Shown: piece by piece, positions 1-6,293 of the stretch
Position numbering within the stretch: the stretch's first letter is position 1
Layout: every line of letters begins with the position of its first letter
Assembly (NCBI GenBank): GCA_028278005.1
Contig: JANQFD010000090.1
Coordinates: 1 to 13,385 of the forward strand
Source of the DNA: Chlorobium sp.
Lineage (GTDB): Bacteria; Bacteroidota; Chlorobiia; Chlorobiales; Chlorobiaceae
Direction: 5' to 3'
DNA length: 13,385 nucleotides
Position numbers and translations under genes: made by a program
The notes under the pieces: model-generated
What the model saw: only the letters and a program-made list of their open reading frames with translations
Databases searched by the model: none
What the model was told of the DNA's origin: nothing

Positions 1-107
1 CGCCGCAGTTCAAACCACCACAGTACAGGCAACACCGCCAGAAGCAGGAGCCACCAGGGATGAGCGAACGCAAACATCGCTGTATTGGAAAACAGTTCCT
101 GCATCAT
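1..107 (-). CDS. vWA-domain (BatA/BatB-type) membrane protein, N-terminus only
   Basis: This is the 5' end of a minus-strand gene whose reading frame stays open to the window edge. It begins at a double ATG (107 and 104); an in-frame TGA at 116-114 rules out an earlier start. A third ATG at 77 would give MFAFAHPWW followed by a Leu/Val-rich helix and then FELRR. A short 'F-x-F-A-(H/N)-P' lead into a first membrane helix and a basic stop-transfer is the usual opening of BatA/BatB proteins, which carry a von Willebrand A domain facing the periplasm between membrane helices. That domain lies outside the window, so the family call rests on about 35 residues and on context: MoxR, DUF58 and a BatD/DUF4381-like gene lie upstream on the same strand. 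No clear Shine-Dalgarno sequence precedes any of the starts. The gene follows the PAP2 gene by about 50 bp and is probably co-transcribed with it. Confidence 0.7.
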   Translation of the reverse strand, partial: MMQELFSNTAMFAFAHPWWLLLLAVLPVLWWFELR

Positions 108-157
108 CGCTTTTCAGGAAAAATGCATAAAAGTGTACGGAGGAGCTGTATATGATG

Positions 158-976
158 TTAACTCGAAAGCCACTTTCGGGGCGATAGTCCTGAAACGAAC
201 TCCCTGAAACTGAACTCCTGTTCTTCGACCCGCAAGGCATGGTAGAGAAACACGCCTACGAGATACACGATTGCCCCGGCCCAGAGCGTATCGCTGGCAA
301 AATGCCCCCCCTGAATAATCCGTCCTGCCCCCATCAGAACACCGTAGCATGAGCCGCCGAACAGCCAGAGCATTGCAACGCCTTTTTGGCGGTTTCTGTA
401 CAGGAAGTAGGGAAAAATCATAAAAAAACCCACAGAGGCATGGCCGTTGGGAAATGAGTTGTACCGGCCTTTTATCCTATAGATATTGCGCAGGATATCC
501 CATTCGACCGCTCCCTGACGGGACTCAAGCATCTTTTCATACTTGCGCGAGACGACAAACTCTCCTTTAACCAAAGGAGGGACAAACGCTCGCTGGCCAC
601 CGAACTGCACAACCTCCCTCGGCCTCGGTCTTCCCCAGTACTCTTTGAAAACCGCATTAACCAGGAGGCCCGGCCCGAGCATCATCATAAGGGCAACAAA
701 AGCAAACGCCCGCCTGTTGGTTTTCTGAAAACCGGTAAAAGCGCTGATGGTCCAGAAAAGGAGCGACACCACAAAAATGATCATTCCGGGAGCAGGGCCA
801 TAATCGTACAAAAAAGCCCACAATGATTCGTCCCGGAAAAACCACTCGCCGTTGCGGTAAAAGAGTTGCTGAAAAGCAATATCGATATCCCATACAAGGA
901 ATGGAATGGTAAGCAGAACAAAAAAAATCAGCGCTGCGGCAAACTCTGTAAAAAAATTTCTCTTCATGGAATGCAT
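158..976 (-). CDS. PAP2-family membrane phosphatase
   Basis: Integral membrane acid phosphatase of the PAP2 superfamily (lipid phosphate or undecaprenyl-pyrophosphate type). All three catalytic motifs are visible, numbering from the ATG at 976: K111-x6-R118-P119 (KEYWGRPRP), a PNGH variant of PSGH at about 176-179, and R219-x5-H225-x3-D229 (RIIQGGHFASD). The conserved His and Asp are intact, so it should be active. About five to six hydrophobic segments are seen. A roughly 55-residue hydrophilic stretch between motifs 1 and 2 is probably a periplasmic loop. The start is uncertain: TTG at 988, ATG at 976 and ATG at 967 are in frame and none has a good Shine-Dalgarno; ATG 976 was chosen. Substrate is not predictable; lipid A or C55 phosphate recycling are family possibilities. 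It lies between the Bat/MoxR genes and the partial vWA gene on the same strand, which may be incidental. Confidence 0.88.
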   Translation of the reverse strand: MHSMKRNFFTEFAAALIFFVLLTIPFLVWDIDIAFQQLFYRNGEWFFRDESLWAFLYDYGPAPGMIIFVVSLLFWTISAFTGFQKTNRRAFAFVALMMMLGPGLLVNAVFKEYWGRPRPREVVQFGGQRAFVPPLVKGEFVVSRKYEKMLESRQGAVEWDILRNIYRIKGRYNSFPNGHASVGFFMIFPYFLYRNRQKGVAMLWLFGGSCYGVLMGAGRIIQGGHFASDTLWAGAIVYLVGVFLYHALRVEEQEFSFREFVSGLSPRKWLSS

Positions 977-1178
977 AATGCTCGACAAGTACCGTTACCC
1001 GGGCAGGCACAAGTACGTGCCGGTTTTGTCTTTCTGAAGCATCTTGCCCCTAAAATAACAGCTGCATCACGGCCGGCCAAAAAGCATCACCGGCATGAAA
1101 ACAGATTCGGGCTTGCCTGCCGGCTGAAATGGAGCGATATTATACGACTTTTTAAAAAGATAAAGCCTTATTATTATA

Positions 1179-1298
1179 GGCACCTCTAAAAACTCATTGC
1201 GCGCCCAAATTGCTGCGTTGTCCCGACCTGTCGGGACACTCCGGTTTTGCAGTGTATCCCGATTGAATCGGGACTCATGACACTTTTTAGGGGTGCCC
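1179..1298. mobile_element. MITE-like element, copy 1
   Basis: A 120-bp non-coding unit with terminal inverted repeats: GGCACCTCTAAAAA at the left, and TTTTTAGGGGTGCC plus one C at the right, one mismatch over 14 bases. It is flanked on both sides by TTATA (1174-1178 and 1299-1303), a plausible 5-bp target duplication, although the surroundings are AT-rich. Inside are two GC-rich hairpins: GTCCCGAC (1220-1227) with GTCGGGAC (1230-1237), and TCCCGATT (1257-1264) with AATCGGGA (1266-1273). It encodes no transposase, so it would have to move in trans. A second, closely similar copy lies at 1789-1911 in the same orientation. It occupies most of the gene-free interval 977-1356; I see nothing convincing in the remaining 977-1178, which should hold the PAP2 gene's promoter. 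Confidence 0.8.
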
Positions 1299-1356
1299 TT
1301 ATATACCATCGCAACCTGCAATCAGGTTATTATCAGTTTAAGGTTTTCATACGTCC

Positions 1357-1788
1357 ATGGTTATCCAGCACACTGTTACCATCAATAAACCGCTCCAGGA
1401 AGTAGAGACCTTTCTCATCGAGGTATCAAACAACAGTATCTGGCAGGAAGATGTAACTGAAGCGGGCACAACAACCGAAGGCCCTGTTGGAAAAGGCACG
1501 AAAGCTTTCGAAAATCGGAACTTCATGCATCTATCCTTTCGCACCGAATGGGAAGTGACTGAATACACTCCAGGGAAATCATTCAGTTTTGCGAGCACCT
1601 CGAGCATTGCCCCTTACGAAGGGACATTCATGCTTGAACCTGAAGGTGATGGAACGAAAGTCACCTTTTCATTCACTATTCATGCTTCAGGATTTAACGG
1701 CCTTTTCGACCCTGTAATGAACAGTGTGTTTGCCCCGAGGTTCCACAGCAACCTTGAAAGGCTTGCCGCTATTCTTGAGCAGAAATAA
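1357..1788 (+). CDS. SRPBCC-superfamily protein (polyketide cyclase/dehydrase-like)
   Basis: A 143-residue protein with the layout of the START/SRPBCC fold: an N-terminal strand of the form 'HTVTINKPLQEVETFL', the first helix region, a WQEDV segment, a run of antiparallel strands (TEWEVTEYTPGKSFSF, YEGTFMLEPEGDGTKVTFSF) and a long C-terminal helix (PRFHSNLERLAAILEQ). Length matches stand-alone Polyketide_cyc2-type proteins. These bind hydrophobic ligands, and the ligand here cannot be inferred. It is soluble, with no signal peptide. The start ATG at 1357 has only a weak AAGG about 12 bases upstream. The gene is alone on the plus strand inside a minus-strand gene series and is bracketed by two MITE-like copies, the second beginning directly after its TAA. 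This suggests an inserted cargo gene rather than a Bat-pathway component. Confidence 0.8.
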   Translation: MVIQHTVTINKPLQEVETFLIEVSNNSIWQEDVTEAGTTTEGPVGKGTKAFENRNFMHLSFRTEWEVTEYTPGKSFSFASTSSIAPYEGTFMLEPEGDGTKVTFSFTIHASGFNGLFDPVMNSVFAPRFHSNLERLAAILEQK

Positions 1789-1911
1789 GGACACCTCTAA
1801 AAACTTATTGCGCGCCCAAATTGCTGCGTTGTCCCGACCTTGTCGGAACACTCCTGTTTTGATAGTTTATCCCGATTTTATCGGGACTCATGACACTTTT
1901 TAGAGGTGCCC
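1789..1911. mobile_element. MITE-like element, copy 2
   Basis: Second copy of the element at 1179-1298, same orientation, about 123 bp and by eye roughly 85-90% identical. Ends are GGACACCTCTAAAAA at the left and TTTTTAGAGGTGCCC at the right. ATAA flanks both ends (1785-1788 and 1912-1915) and may be a target duplication; on the left it includes the TAA stop of the SRPBCC gene. The second internal hairpin is preserved with a different loop: TCCCGAT (1870-1876), TTT, ATCGGGA (1880-1886). The first hairpin has one mismatch. It lies between two convergent genes, where its hairpins could end transcription from either side. Its right end is also coding on the minus strand: the final codons and stop of the 1878-2786 gene fall inside it. 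Confidence 0.8.
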
Positions 1912-2786
1912 ATAATTGCATGCTTCGCCTGATCGAGAGACAAGCGGCAATCTTCTGTCGTAGGCATGCTTTCTGCGAACTTCACAAGATCTGTGATATC
2001 AAGCAGTTCGATCAAAACGTCACCGCCGGGAACTGAACGGGAAGCAATTTCACTCCTGATCTCGCCGGTCACTGCTTCAAGTGCGCTGAAACCGTATTGT
2101 TGTTCGAGATAGGTACGCAAGAGAAAACTGAGCTGTTCATAACATTCTCCCGGGCTTAGTTCATCACCGATGCTTTTTTCGAGTTCCCTGATCTTCTGCA
2201 GTGCCTCGCTTCTGTAATCAACCGGTTTCATCGGTGCGCCTCTCTGCCGCTTGATGATAGAACGGAGCAGGAAAATGACAAGGATAACCCCGGGAGCTAT
2301 CAATAAGAGCACAAGATAATCTATCCAGGAACGCTGCGGCAGTTTCAGGGGCTTTATCGGTAACAGTTCCGTCATGGTCGAGTCTGTCAAATCCTTCACC
2401 TTGATCCTGCTCTCGGGAGATGTACGTAATACTGTTTCATCTCCCAGCGAATCGCTGACAGTTGCAGAAACCGGAGGTAACGAATGCACGCCTGTATCGA
2501 AAAGTGCTAACTCTGCTTCAAATACGGACAATCCTTTGCCGGAATGCCTCGTGTTTTTCCGGAGGAGCACAAACGGCATAAGCTGTGTGCTGTCGGGAAT
2601 GGAAAATACAACCGTCTGACCGGGATCATATGATACCGTAACGGTATAGAAAATCCTGTCGCCGATGGTAACCGAAGAAGGAGAAAACACGCTCTTGAGC
2701 ACAGGCCCTGTTCTTTCGCTGTCGTCAGCCGAAGCCAGAGGTGCCGGAACAAGAAGAAAATGCACAATCAGAAGCAGGAAAACCAT
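1878..2786 (-). CDS. BatD/DUF4381-like membrane-anchored protein with MITE-derived C-terminus
   Basis: Likely a membrane component of the MoxR/Bat system. From the chosen ATG (2786), residues 1-20 form a signal peptide (VFLLLIVHFLL...ASA). Residues about 30-140 are a beta-rich periplasmic region resembling one BatD immunoglobulin-like module (SVTIGDRIFYTVTVSY...). About 154-178 is a membrane helix (WIDYLVLLLIAPGVILVIF) followed by basic residues. The cytoplasmic tail contains SPGECYEQLSFLLRTYLEQQYG...ALEAVTGEI, the pattern of DUF4381-type tails. The frame extends upstream to a start at 2855, but the ATG at 2786 lies one base after the DUF58 stop, directly precedes the signal peptide and has AAAGGAAAA upstream, so coupled translation is likely. 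The last residues after HAIM (GTSKKCHESR) and the TAA are encoded inside the adjacent MITE-like element, so the original C-terminus has been replaced. Confidence 0.85.
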   Translation of the reverse strand: MVFLLLIVHFLLVPAPLASADDSERTGPVLKSVFSPSSVTIGDRIFYTVTVSYDPGQTVVFSIPDSTQLMPFVLLRKNTRHSGKGLSVFEAELALFDTGVHSLPPVSATVSDSLGDETVLRTSPESRIKVKDLTDSTMTELLPIKPLKLPQRSWIDYLVLLLIAPGVILVIFLLRSIIKRQRGAPMKPVDYRSEALQKIRELEKSIGDELSPGECYEQLSFLLRTYLEQQYGFSALEAVTGEIRSEIASRSVPGGDVLIELLDITDLVKFAESMPTTEDCRLSLDQAKHAIMGTSKKCHESR

Positions 2787-2787
2787 G

Positions 2788-3678
2788 TCATATTTTCCTT
2801 TCCCTATATCGGAAAAATCTGTCGAGCGCCCCGATGATGGGGCGGCTTGTATCAAGGAAAATCGTGTCGATTCTCAGCTTTCTCAGCTGTTTGTTCATAC
2901 GATCCTGCTCTGCATACTTCGCGGCACTGTAACGTTTGCGCTTCCTGTTCCCGGAGGCATCGATCAATACCGACTCGCCGGTTTCAGGATCATTGAGCTG
3001 CAGCAACCCGCTCGCGGGGAGATCTTTTTCAAGCCGGTCGCCAAGATGTATGAGCACGAAATCATGTTTTGCATTAAGCACTTTCATTGCCTTTTCATAA
3101 AACTCGTCAACCAGATCGGTAAGAAGAAAAACGATCGCCTGCCTTTTCTGGGTCGAACGTACAAAAGAAAGGGCGGCATTGATATCGGTTCTTCGGCTTT
3201 GAGGCCGCAAACTGATGATCTCTTCAAGAATGACCAGAACATGGCTTCTCCCCTTGCGCGGGGGTATGTATTTTTCAACCCGGTCGGTAAAAATCAGCAG
3301 CCCGACCTTGTCGTTGTTCTTGATCGCACTGAATGCAAGAACCGCACTTACTTCGGCAGCGAGTTCCTTTTTGGTTCTCTGGCGGCTTCCGAACAACATG
3401 GAACCTGACCCGTCTACAACAAGCAAGAGCGTCCTCTCGCGTTCCTCGGAAAAAAGCTTTACGTAAAGACCGTTTTTACGGGCAGATGTATTCCAGTCGA
3501 TTGTACGCACATCATCTCCGAAAGAATATTCGCGAACGTTACTGAACTCTATCCCCCGTCCCTTGAACGAGGAGTGGTATTCACCGCTGAACAGTTCATT
3601 GACCAGGCGCCTTGAACGCACTTCGATATGCCGTACTGTTCGGGCGATATCCTTTATATTCCGCACACTCTGCTGCAT
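2788..3678 (-). CDS. DUF58-domain protein (MoxR-associated, vWA-like)
   Basis: 296-residue cytoplasmic protein of the DUF58 family, which accompanies MoxR ATPases. The family signature is intact at residues about 33-83: EYHSSFKGRGIEF, VREYSFGDDVRTIDWNTSAR, then LYVKLFSEERERT. It continues into a von Willebrand A-like fold with a MIDAS motif DGSGSM at 89-94 and a later LLTD. The metal-binding residues appear complete. In known operons such proteins are thought to act with MoxR as an adaptor or chaperone assembly on vWA partners; the molecular role here is inferred. ATG at 3678 has no strong Shine-Dalgarno. It lies 97 bp downstream of moxR, across a spacer carrying short-period repeats, and its TGA nearly touches the next gene's ATG. 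A long open frame on the opposite strand here is a shadow. Confidence 0.93.
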   Translation of the reverse strand: MQQSVRNIKDIARTVRHIEVRSRRLVNELFSGEYHSSFKGRGIEFSNVREYSFGDDVRTIDWNTSARKNGLYVKLFSEERERTLLLVVDGSGSMLFGSRQRTKKELAAEVSAVLAFSAIKNNDKVGLLIFTDRVEKYIPPRKGRSHVLVILEEIISLRPQSRRTDINAALSFVRSTQKRQAIVFLLTDLVDEFYEKAMKVLNAKHDFVLIHLGDRLEKDLPASGLLQLNDPETGESVLIDASGNRKRKRYSAAKYAEQDRMNKQLRKLRIDTIFLDTSRPIIGALDRFFRYRERKI

Positions 3679-3690
3679 GGTAGAAAGAAG

Positions 3691-3774
3691 TCAAAATTCA
3701 AAAGTGAAAAGGCAAAACCGGCCGGATAGCTGTTTTATTGATGGAATAGCCGACTGCTGACTGCCGACTGACTG
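3691..3774. repeat. Intergenic short-period repeat tract between moxR and the DUF58 gene
   Basis: The 97-bp spacer holds two low-complexity parts. An A-rich tract with repeated CAAAA/GAAAAGGCAAAA units lies at about 3691-3717. A tandem-like GACTG array (CGACTGCTGACTG, then CCGACTGACTG) lies at 3749-3774, ending at the moxR stop. It has no coding potential and no stable hairpin. Tracts built from GACTG/GCAGTC units are known from memory in several bacterial phyla as dispersed intergenic repeats. Here it separates two genes that would normally be tightly coupled. Confidence 0.55.
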
Positions 3775-3775
3775 T

Positions 3776-4774
3776 TTATGGTACTTTCACATGCCCGAGT
3801 ATCTCCCGGATACAGTCTTCGGCTTGTACATTGTCGGCTTCAGCTTCATACGTCGGGCGAATACGATGTCTCATCACATCGAAAGCAACAACCTTGACAT
3901 CTTCCGGAGTAATGTATGCCCTGCCTTGCAGAAAAGCATGTGCTTTGGCAGAAAGCATCAGAAATATCGATGCTCTTGGAGAAGCTCCGTACTCTATCAT
4001 CTCCTCGAGCGAATGCAAACCTGAATCTGCGGGTTTCCTTGAAGCGGCAACCAGGTCGACTATGTACCGCTTCACTTTCTCGTCCACATAGATCCTGTCG
4101 ACCAGTTCCCTTGCTCTCAGAATGTCGTCATGTTCAACAACGGAAGAAACGTCCGGAAGAACACCGGTTCTTGCTGAGCGCTCCATGATTTCAAGCTCTT
4201 CTTCATAGGACGGATATTCAACGATCACTTTCATCATGAAACGGTCAAGCTGGGCTTCCGGCAGAAGATAGGTTCCTTCATGCTCGATCGGGTTTTGTGT
4301 AGCCAGCACCATGAAGGGCTCAGGCAGCAAAAACGTCTTGTCGCCTACGGTCACCTGCCGCTCCTGCATCGCCTCAAGCATTGCAGACTGTACTTTTGCC
4401 GGTGATCGGTTAATTTCGTCGGCAAGGATAACATTTGCGAAAACGGGTCCTTTCCTGGGGTAAAACTCCATCTTTTTGGGATCGTACACCATGGTGCCGG
4501 TAAGATCGGCCGGGAGCATATCCGGGGTAAACTGAATGCGCTGGAAAGAAAGGTTCATTGCCGAAGCAAACGTTTTCACGATAAGGGTTTTCGCAAGCCC
4601 GGGAACGCCCTCGAGCAGTATATGGCCGTTTGCAAGCAGAGCAATAAATACCCTCTCGAGAACCTTGCGCTGCCCTACAACGCGCCCGGCAAGCTCTTTC
4701 GAAGCATTGTTCAGAAAAAAGGATGCTTCAGCGATCTTCCCTGTCAGTTCCTGAAGCTCGACATCATGTTTCAT
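3776..4774 (-). CDS. moxR: MoxR-type AAA+ ATPase
   Basis: A 332-residue AAA_3 ATPase with its C-terminal lid, full length for the MoxR family. Visible motifs: Walker A GVPGLAKT (56-63), Walker B VILADE (115-120), sensor 1 ATQNP (158-162), arginine-finger region EAQLDRF (R178) and sensor 2 EYGASPRAS near 270. It is a cytoplasmic chaperone-like ATPase presumed to remodel or load metal into vWA-domain clients; the downstream DUF58, BatD/DUF4381-like and vWA genes on the same strand are the expected partners. The ATG at 4774 (MKHDVELQ) is the natural start, though no clear Shine-Dalgarno precedes it. The client is unknown. The small membrane gene upstream (4859-5083) is 84 bp away and probably shares its promoter. 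Confidence 0.95.
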   Translation of the reverse strand: MKHDVELQELTGKIAEASFFLNNASKELAGRVVGQRKVLERVFIALLANGHILLEGVPGLAKTLIVKTFASAMNLSFQRIQFTPDMLPADLTGTMVYDPKKMEFYPRKGPVFANVILADEINRSPAKVQSAMLEAMQERQVTVGDKTFLLPEPFMVLATQNPIEHEGTYLLPEAQLDRFMMKVIVEYPSYEEELEIMERSARTGVLPDVSSVVEHDDILRARELVDRIYVDEKVKRYIVDLVAASRKPADSGLHSLEEMIEYGASPRASIFLMLSAKAHAFLQGRAYITPEDVKVVAFDVMRHRIRPTYEAEADNVQAEDCIREILGHVKVP

Positions 4775-4858
4775 AGCGGGGGATTGTTGTGTCGTGAATA
4801 CATGCTTTGTTACCCTGAAAAAAGCCTGATTCCGAGGAAGGTTGTGGAAAAGAGCAAC

Positions 4859-5083
4859 CTAACGCTTCTGATAAAGGCCCCTGAATCCGAAAACAAGCAG
4901 AAGAATACCGGCGATAAGTGCAGACCATCCGATGACGTCGCCGATATAAAAGACACTGTTGAGAATACCGACGGAAGGTGCAAAAAGCAAAATAAGATCA
5001 GCCCCCAGAAGGATCAGCAGCACATTGAGGAACTTTATCTTGACCCTCGGTTTGTTATTTACCTGTTTGTTAGGATTTCCCAT
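4859..5083 (-). CDS. Small two-helix membrane protein, unknown function
   Basis: I do not recognise this 74-residue protein. It has a basic N-terminus (about residues 1-16, rich in Lys, Asn and Arg), one hydrophobic helix at about 17-38 (FLNVLLILLGADLILLFAPSVG), a short loop, and a second helix at about 45-66 (IGDVIGWSALIAGILLLVFGF) ending in a basic tail. Positively charged ends suggest both termini are cytoplasmic. AGGACA lies a few bases before the ATG at 5083, supporting expression. It is divergent from tsaD across only 40 bp and lies 84 bp upstream of moxR on the same strand, so it may be the first gene of the MoxR transcription unit. It could be a small accessory of that system or simply a neighbour. 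Confidence 0.7.
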   Translation of the reverse strand: MGNPNKQVNNKPRVKIKFLNVLLILLGADLILLFAPSVGILNSVFYIGDVIGWSALIAGILLLVFGFRGLYQKR

Positions 5084-5123
5084 TGTCCTAAATTGAACCT
5101 TTTATTAAGCGTGGAACAACAAC

Positions 5124-6164
5124 ATGACGATTCTGGGTATTGAAACCAGTTGTGATGAAACATCGGCTGCTGTCCTTCAGAAAGGGCGTGTAAGATCGAA
5201 CATCATCAGTTCCCAACTCATCCACCGCACCTATGGCGGTGTTGTACCCGAGCTTGCTTCGCGAGAGCATGAACGCCTGATCGTATCGGTTGTCGATACC
5301 GCAATAAATCAGGCTAATATACAAAAAAACGACCTTGATGTCATAGCTGCAACAGCCGGACCCGGGCTCATCGGCGCCGTTATGGTAGGGCTTTGCTTCG
5401 CTCAGGGTCTTGCCTGGTCGCTCGCCAAACCGCTCGTCCCGGTCAACCACATCGAAGCGCATATCTTTTCAGGCTTCATACAGGATCATCCCGGCCATGA
5501 GGCGCCCGGAGAACGCTTTATCTCGCTCTGCGTCTCAGGAGGACACACCATGCTCTGCCTGGTTCAGGAGGATCTGGCCTATTCGGTTATCGGAAGAACG
5601 ATTGATGATGCAGCAGGAGAGGCATTCGATAAGACAGGGAAAATGCTGGGTCTCGACTACCCGGCAGGACCGGTCATCGACAGACTTTCCAGAGAGGGGG
5701 ATCCTGCATTTCATGATTTCCCGCGTGCGCTCACCTCACAGTCAAGAACCAGCAAAAGCTACAGGGATAATTTCGATTTCAGTTTTTCCGGTCTGAAAAC
5801 ATCCGTGCTGCATTACATAAACAGGCATGATCCTGCGTTTATCGAACAGCATCTCTCCGACATCGCCGCATCCATCCAGGAAGCGATTACGAGCGTCCTC
5901 GTCGAGAAAACCATCGCTGCCGCAAAGAAGTACAGCGTCCGGGCGGTATCGATTGCCGGGGGGGTGAGCGCCAACTCGGGGCTTCGGCAAAAAATGGAGA
6001 AAGCCTGTGCACAAAACGGATTACATCTTTGCATTCCGAAAGCCGTCTATTCAACCGATAACGCTGCAATGATAGCTACCGTGGCCGACCTTAAACTCTC
6101 ACGCGGGCTGGCAGAAACAAACAATTACGATATCGCTCCTTTTGCAAGTTTCGCATACAAATAA
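5124..6164 (+). CDS. tsaD: tRNA N6-threonylcarbamoyladenosine transferase TsaD
   Basis: TsaD (Kae1/YgjD family) transfers threonylcarbamoyl from its adenylate to A37 of ANN-decoding tRNAs, working with TsaB and TsaE. The 346-residue length is typical. Visible signatures: N-terminal ILGIETSCDET (3-13), VVPELASREH (40-49), the metal-binding HIEAH (H109 and H113), SGGHT in the ATPase core, and AIAGGVSANSGLR-type region at about 275-287 ending in a conserved DNAAMIA segment. All key residues appear intact. ATG at 5124 gives the canonical start; the upstream TGGAAC is a weak ribosome site. It is divergently paired with the small membrane gene. A 129-bp gap follows before yajC, with a candidate promoter, so tsaD is probably its own unit. 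tsaB, tsaC and tsaE are not in the window. Confidence 0.98.
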   Translation: MTILGIETSCDETSAAVLQKGRVRSNIISSQLIHRTYGGVVPELASREHERLIVSVVDTAINQANIQKNDLDVIAATAGPGLIGAVMVGLCFAQGLAWSLAKPLVPVNHIEAHIFSGFIQDHPGHEAPGERFISLCVSGGHTMLCLVQEDLAYSVIGRTIDDAAGEAFDKTGKMLGLDYPAGPVIDRLSREGDPAFHDFPRALTSQSRTSKSYRDNFDFSFSGLKTSVLHYINRHDPAFIEQHLSDIAASIQEAITSVLVEKTIAAAKKYSVRAVSIAGGVSANSGLRQKMEKACAQNGLHLCIPKAVYSTDNAAMIATVADLKLSRGLAETNNYDIAPFASFAYK

Positions 6165-6221
6165 TTTGGCTATCAAGTTATCCGGTCATCTTGCCACCGA
6201 GCTTCATCCCCAAACTTCCCG

Positions 6222-6250
6222 TTGAAATAGTTAACTGAATGCATTATCTT
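6222..6250 (+). promoter_or_regulatory. Candidate sigma-70 promoter for yajC-carA
   Basis: TTGAAA (6222-6227), a 17-bp spacer and TATCTT (6245-6250) sit about 45 bp before yajC, in the only non-coding interval of this region. Spacing is ideal; the -35 matches 4 of 6 and the -10 matches 4 of 6. A perfect 6-bp hairpin, TCGGCT (6251-6256) with AGCCGA (6262-6267), begins exactly at the expected transcription start, so the mRNA may carry a 5' stem-loop. Predicted by eye only. Confidence 0.45.
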
Positions 6251-6293
6251 TCGGCTTTTAGAGCCGACGCTCGCCAAACATTACAAGGAAACC

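Noticed and set aside
10..350. Two minus-strand frames (10-240 and 114-350)
   Set aside because: Both overlap the C-terminal coding part of the PAP2 gene in other frames; the real gene at the left edge is the partial vWA frame at 1-107.
866..1189. 107-residue plus-strand frame before the first MITE-like copy
   Set aside because: Mostly antisense to the PAP2 gene; the remainder is basic, low-information sequence with no ribosome site.
1067..1321. 84-residue minus-strand frame through MITE-like copy 1
   Set aside because: It is just the element read through; the same peptide pieces appear at the end of the gene beside copy 2, so it is not an independent gene.
1174..1915. MITE-SRPBCC-MITE as a proven composite transposon
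   Set aside because: No transposase, outer flanks share only three AT bases, and each copy has its own possible target duplication; kept only as a hypothesis.
2665..3408. 247-residue open frame on the plus strand
   Set aside because: It lies antisense to the clear DUF58 gene and the start of the BatD/DUF4381-like gene, has no recognisable domain, and its composition is what the reverse of those codons gives.
4622..5143. 173-residue plus-strand frame
   Set aside because: Overlaps moxR, the small membrane gene and the tsaD start on the wrong strand or frame; no domain and no ribosome site.
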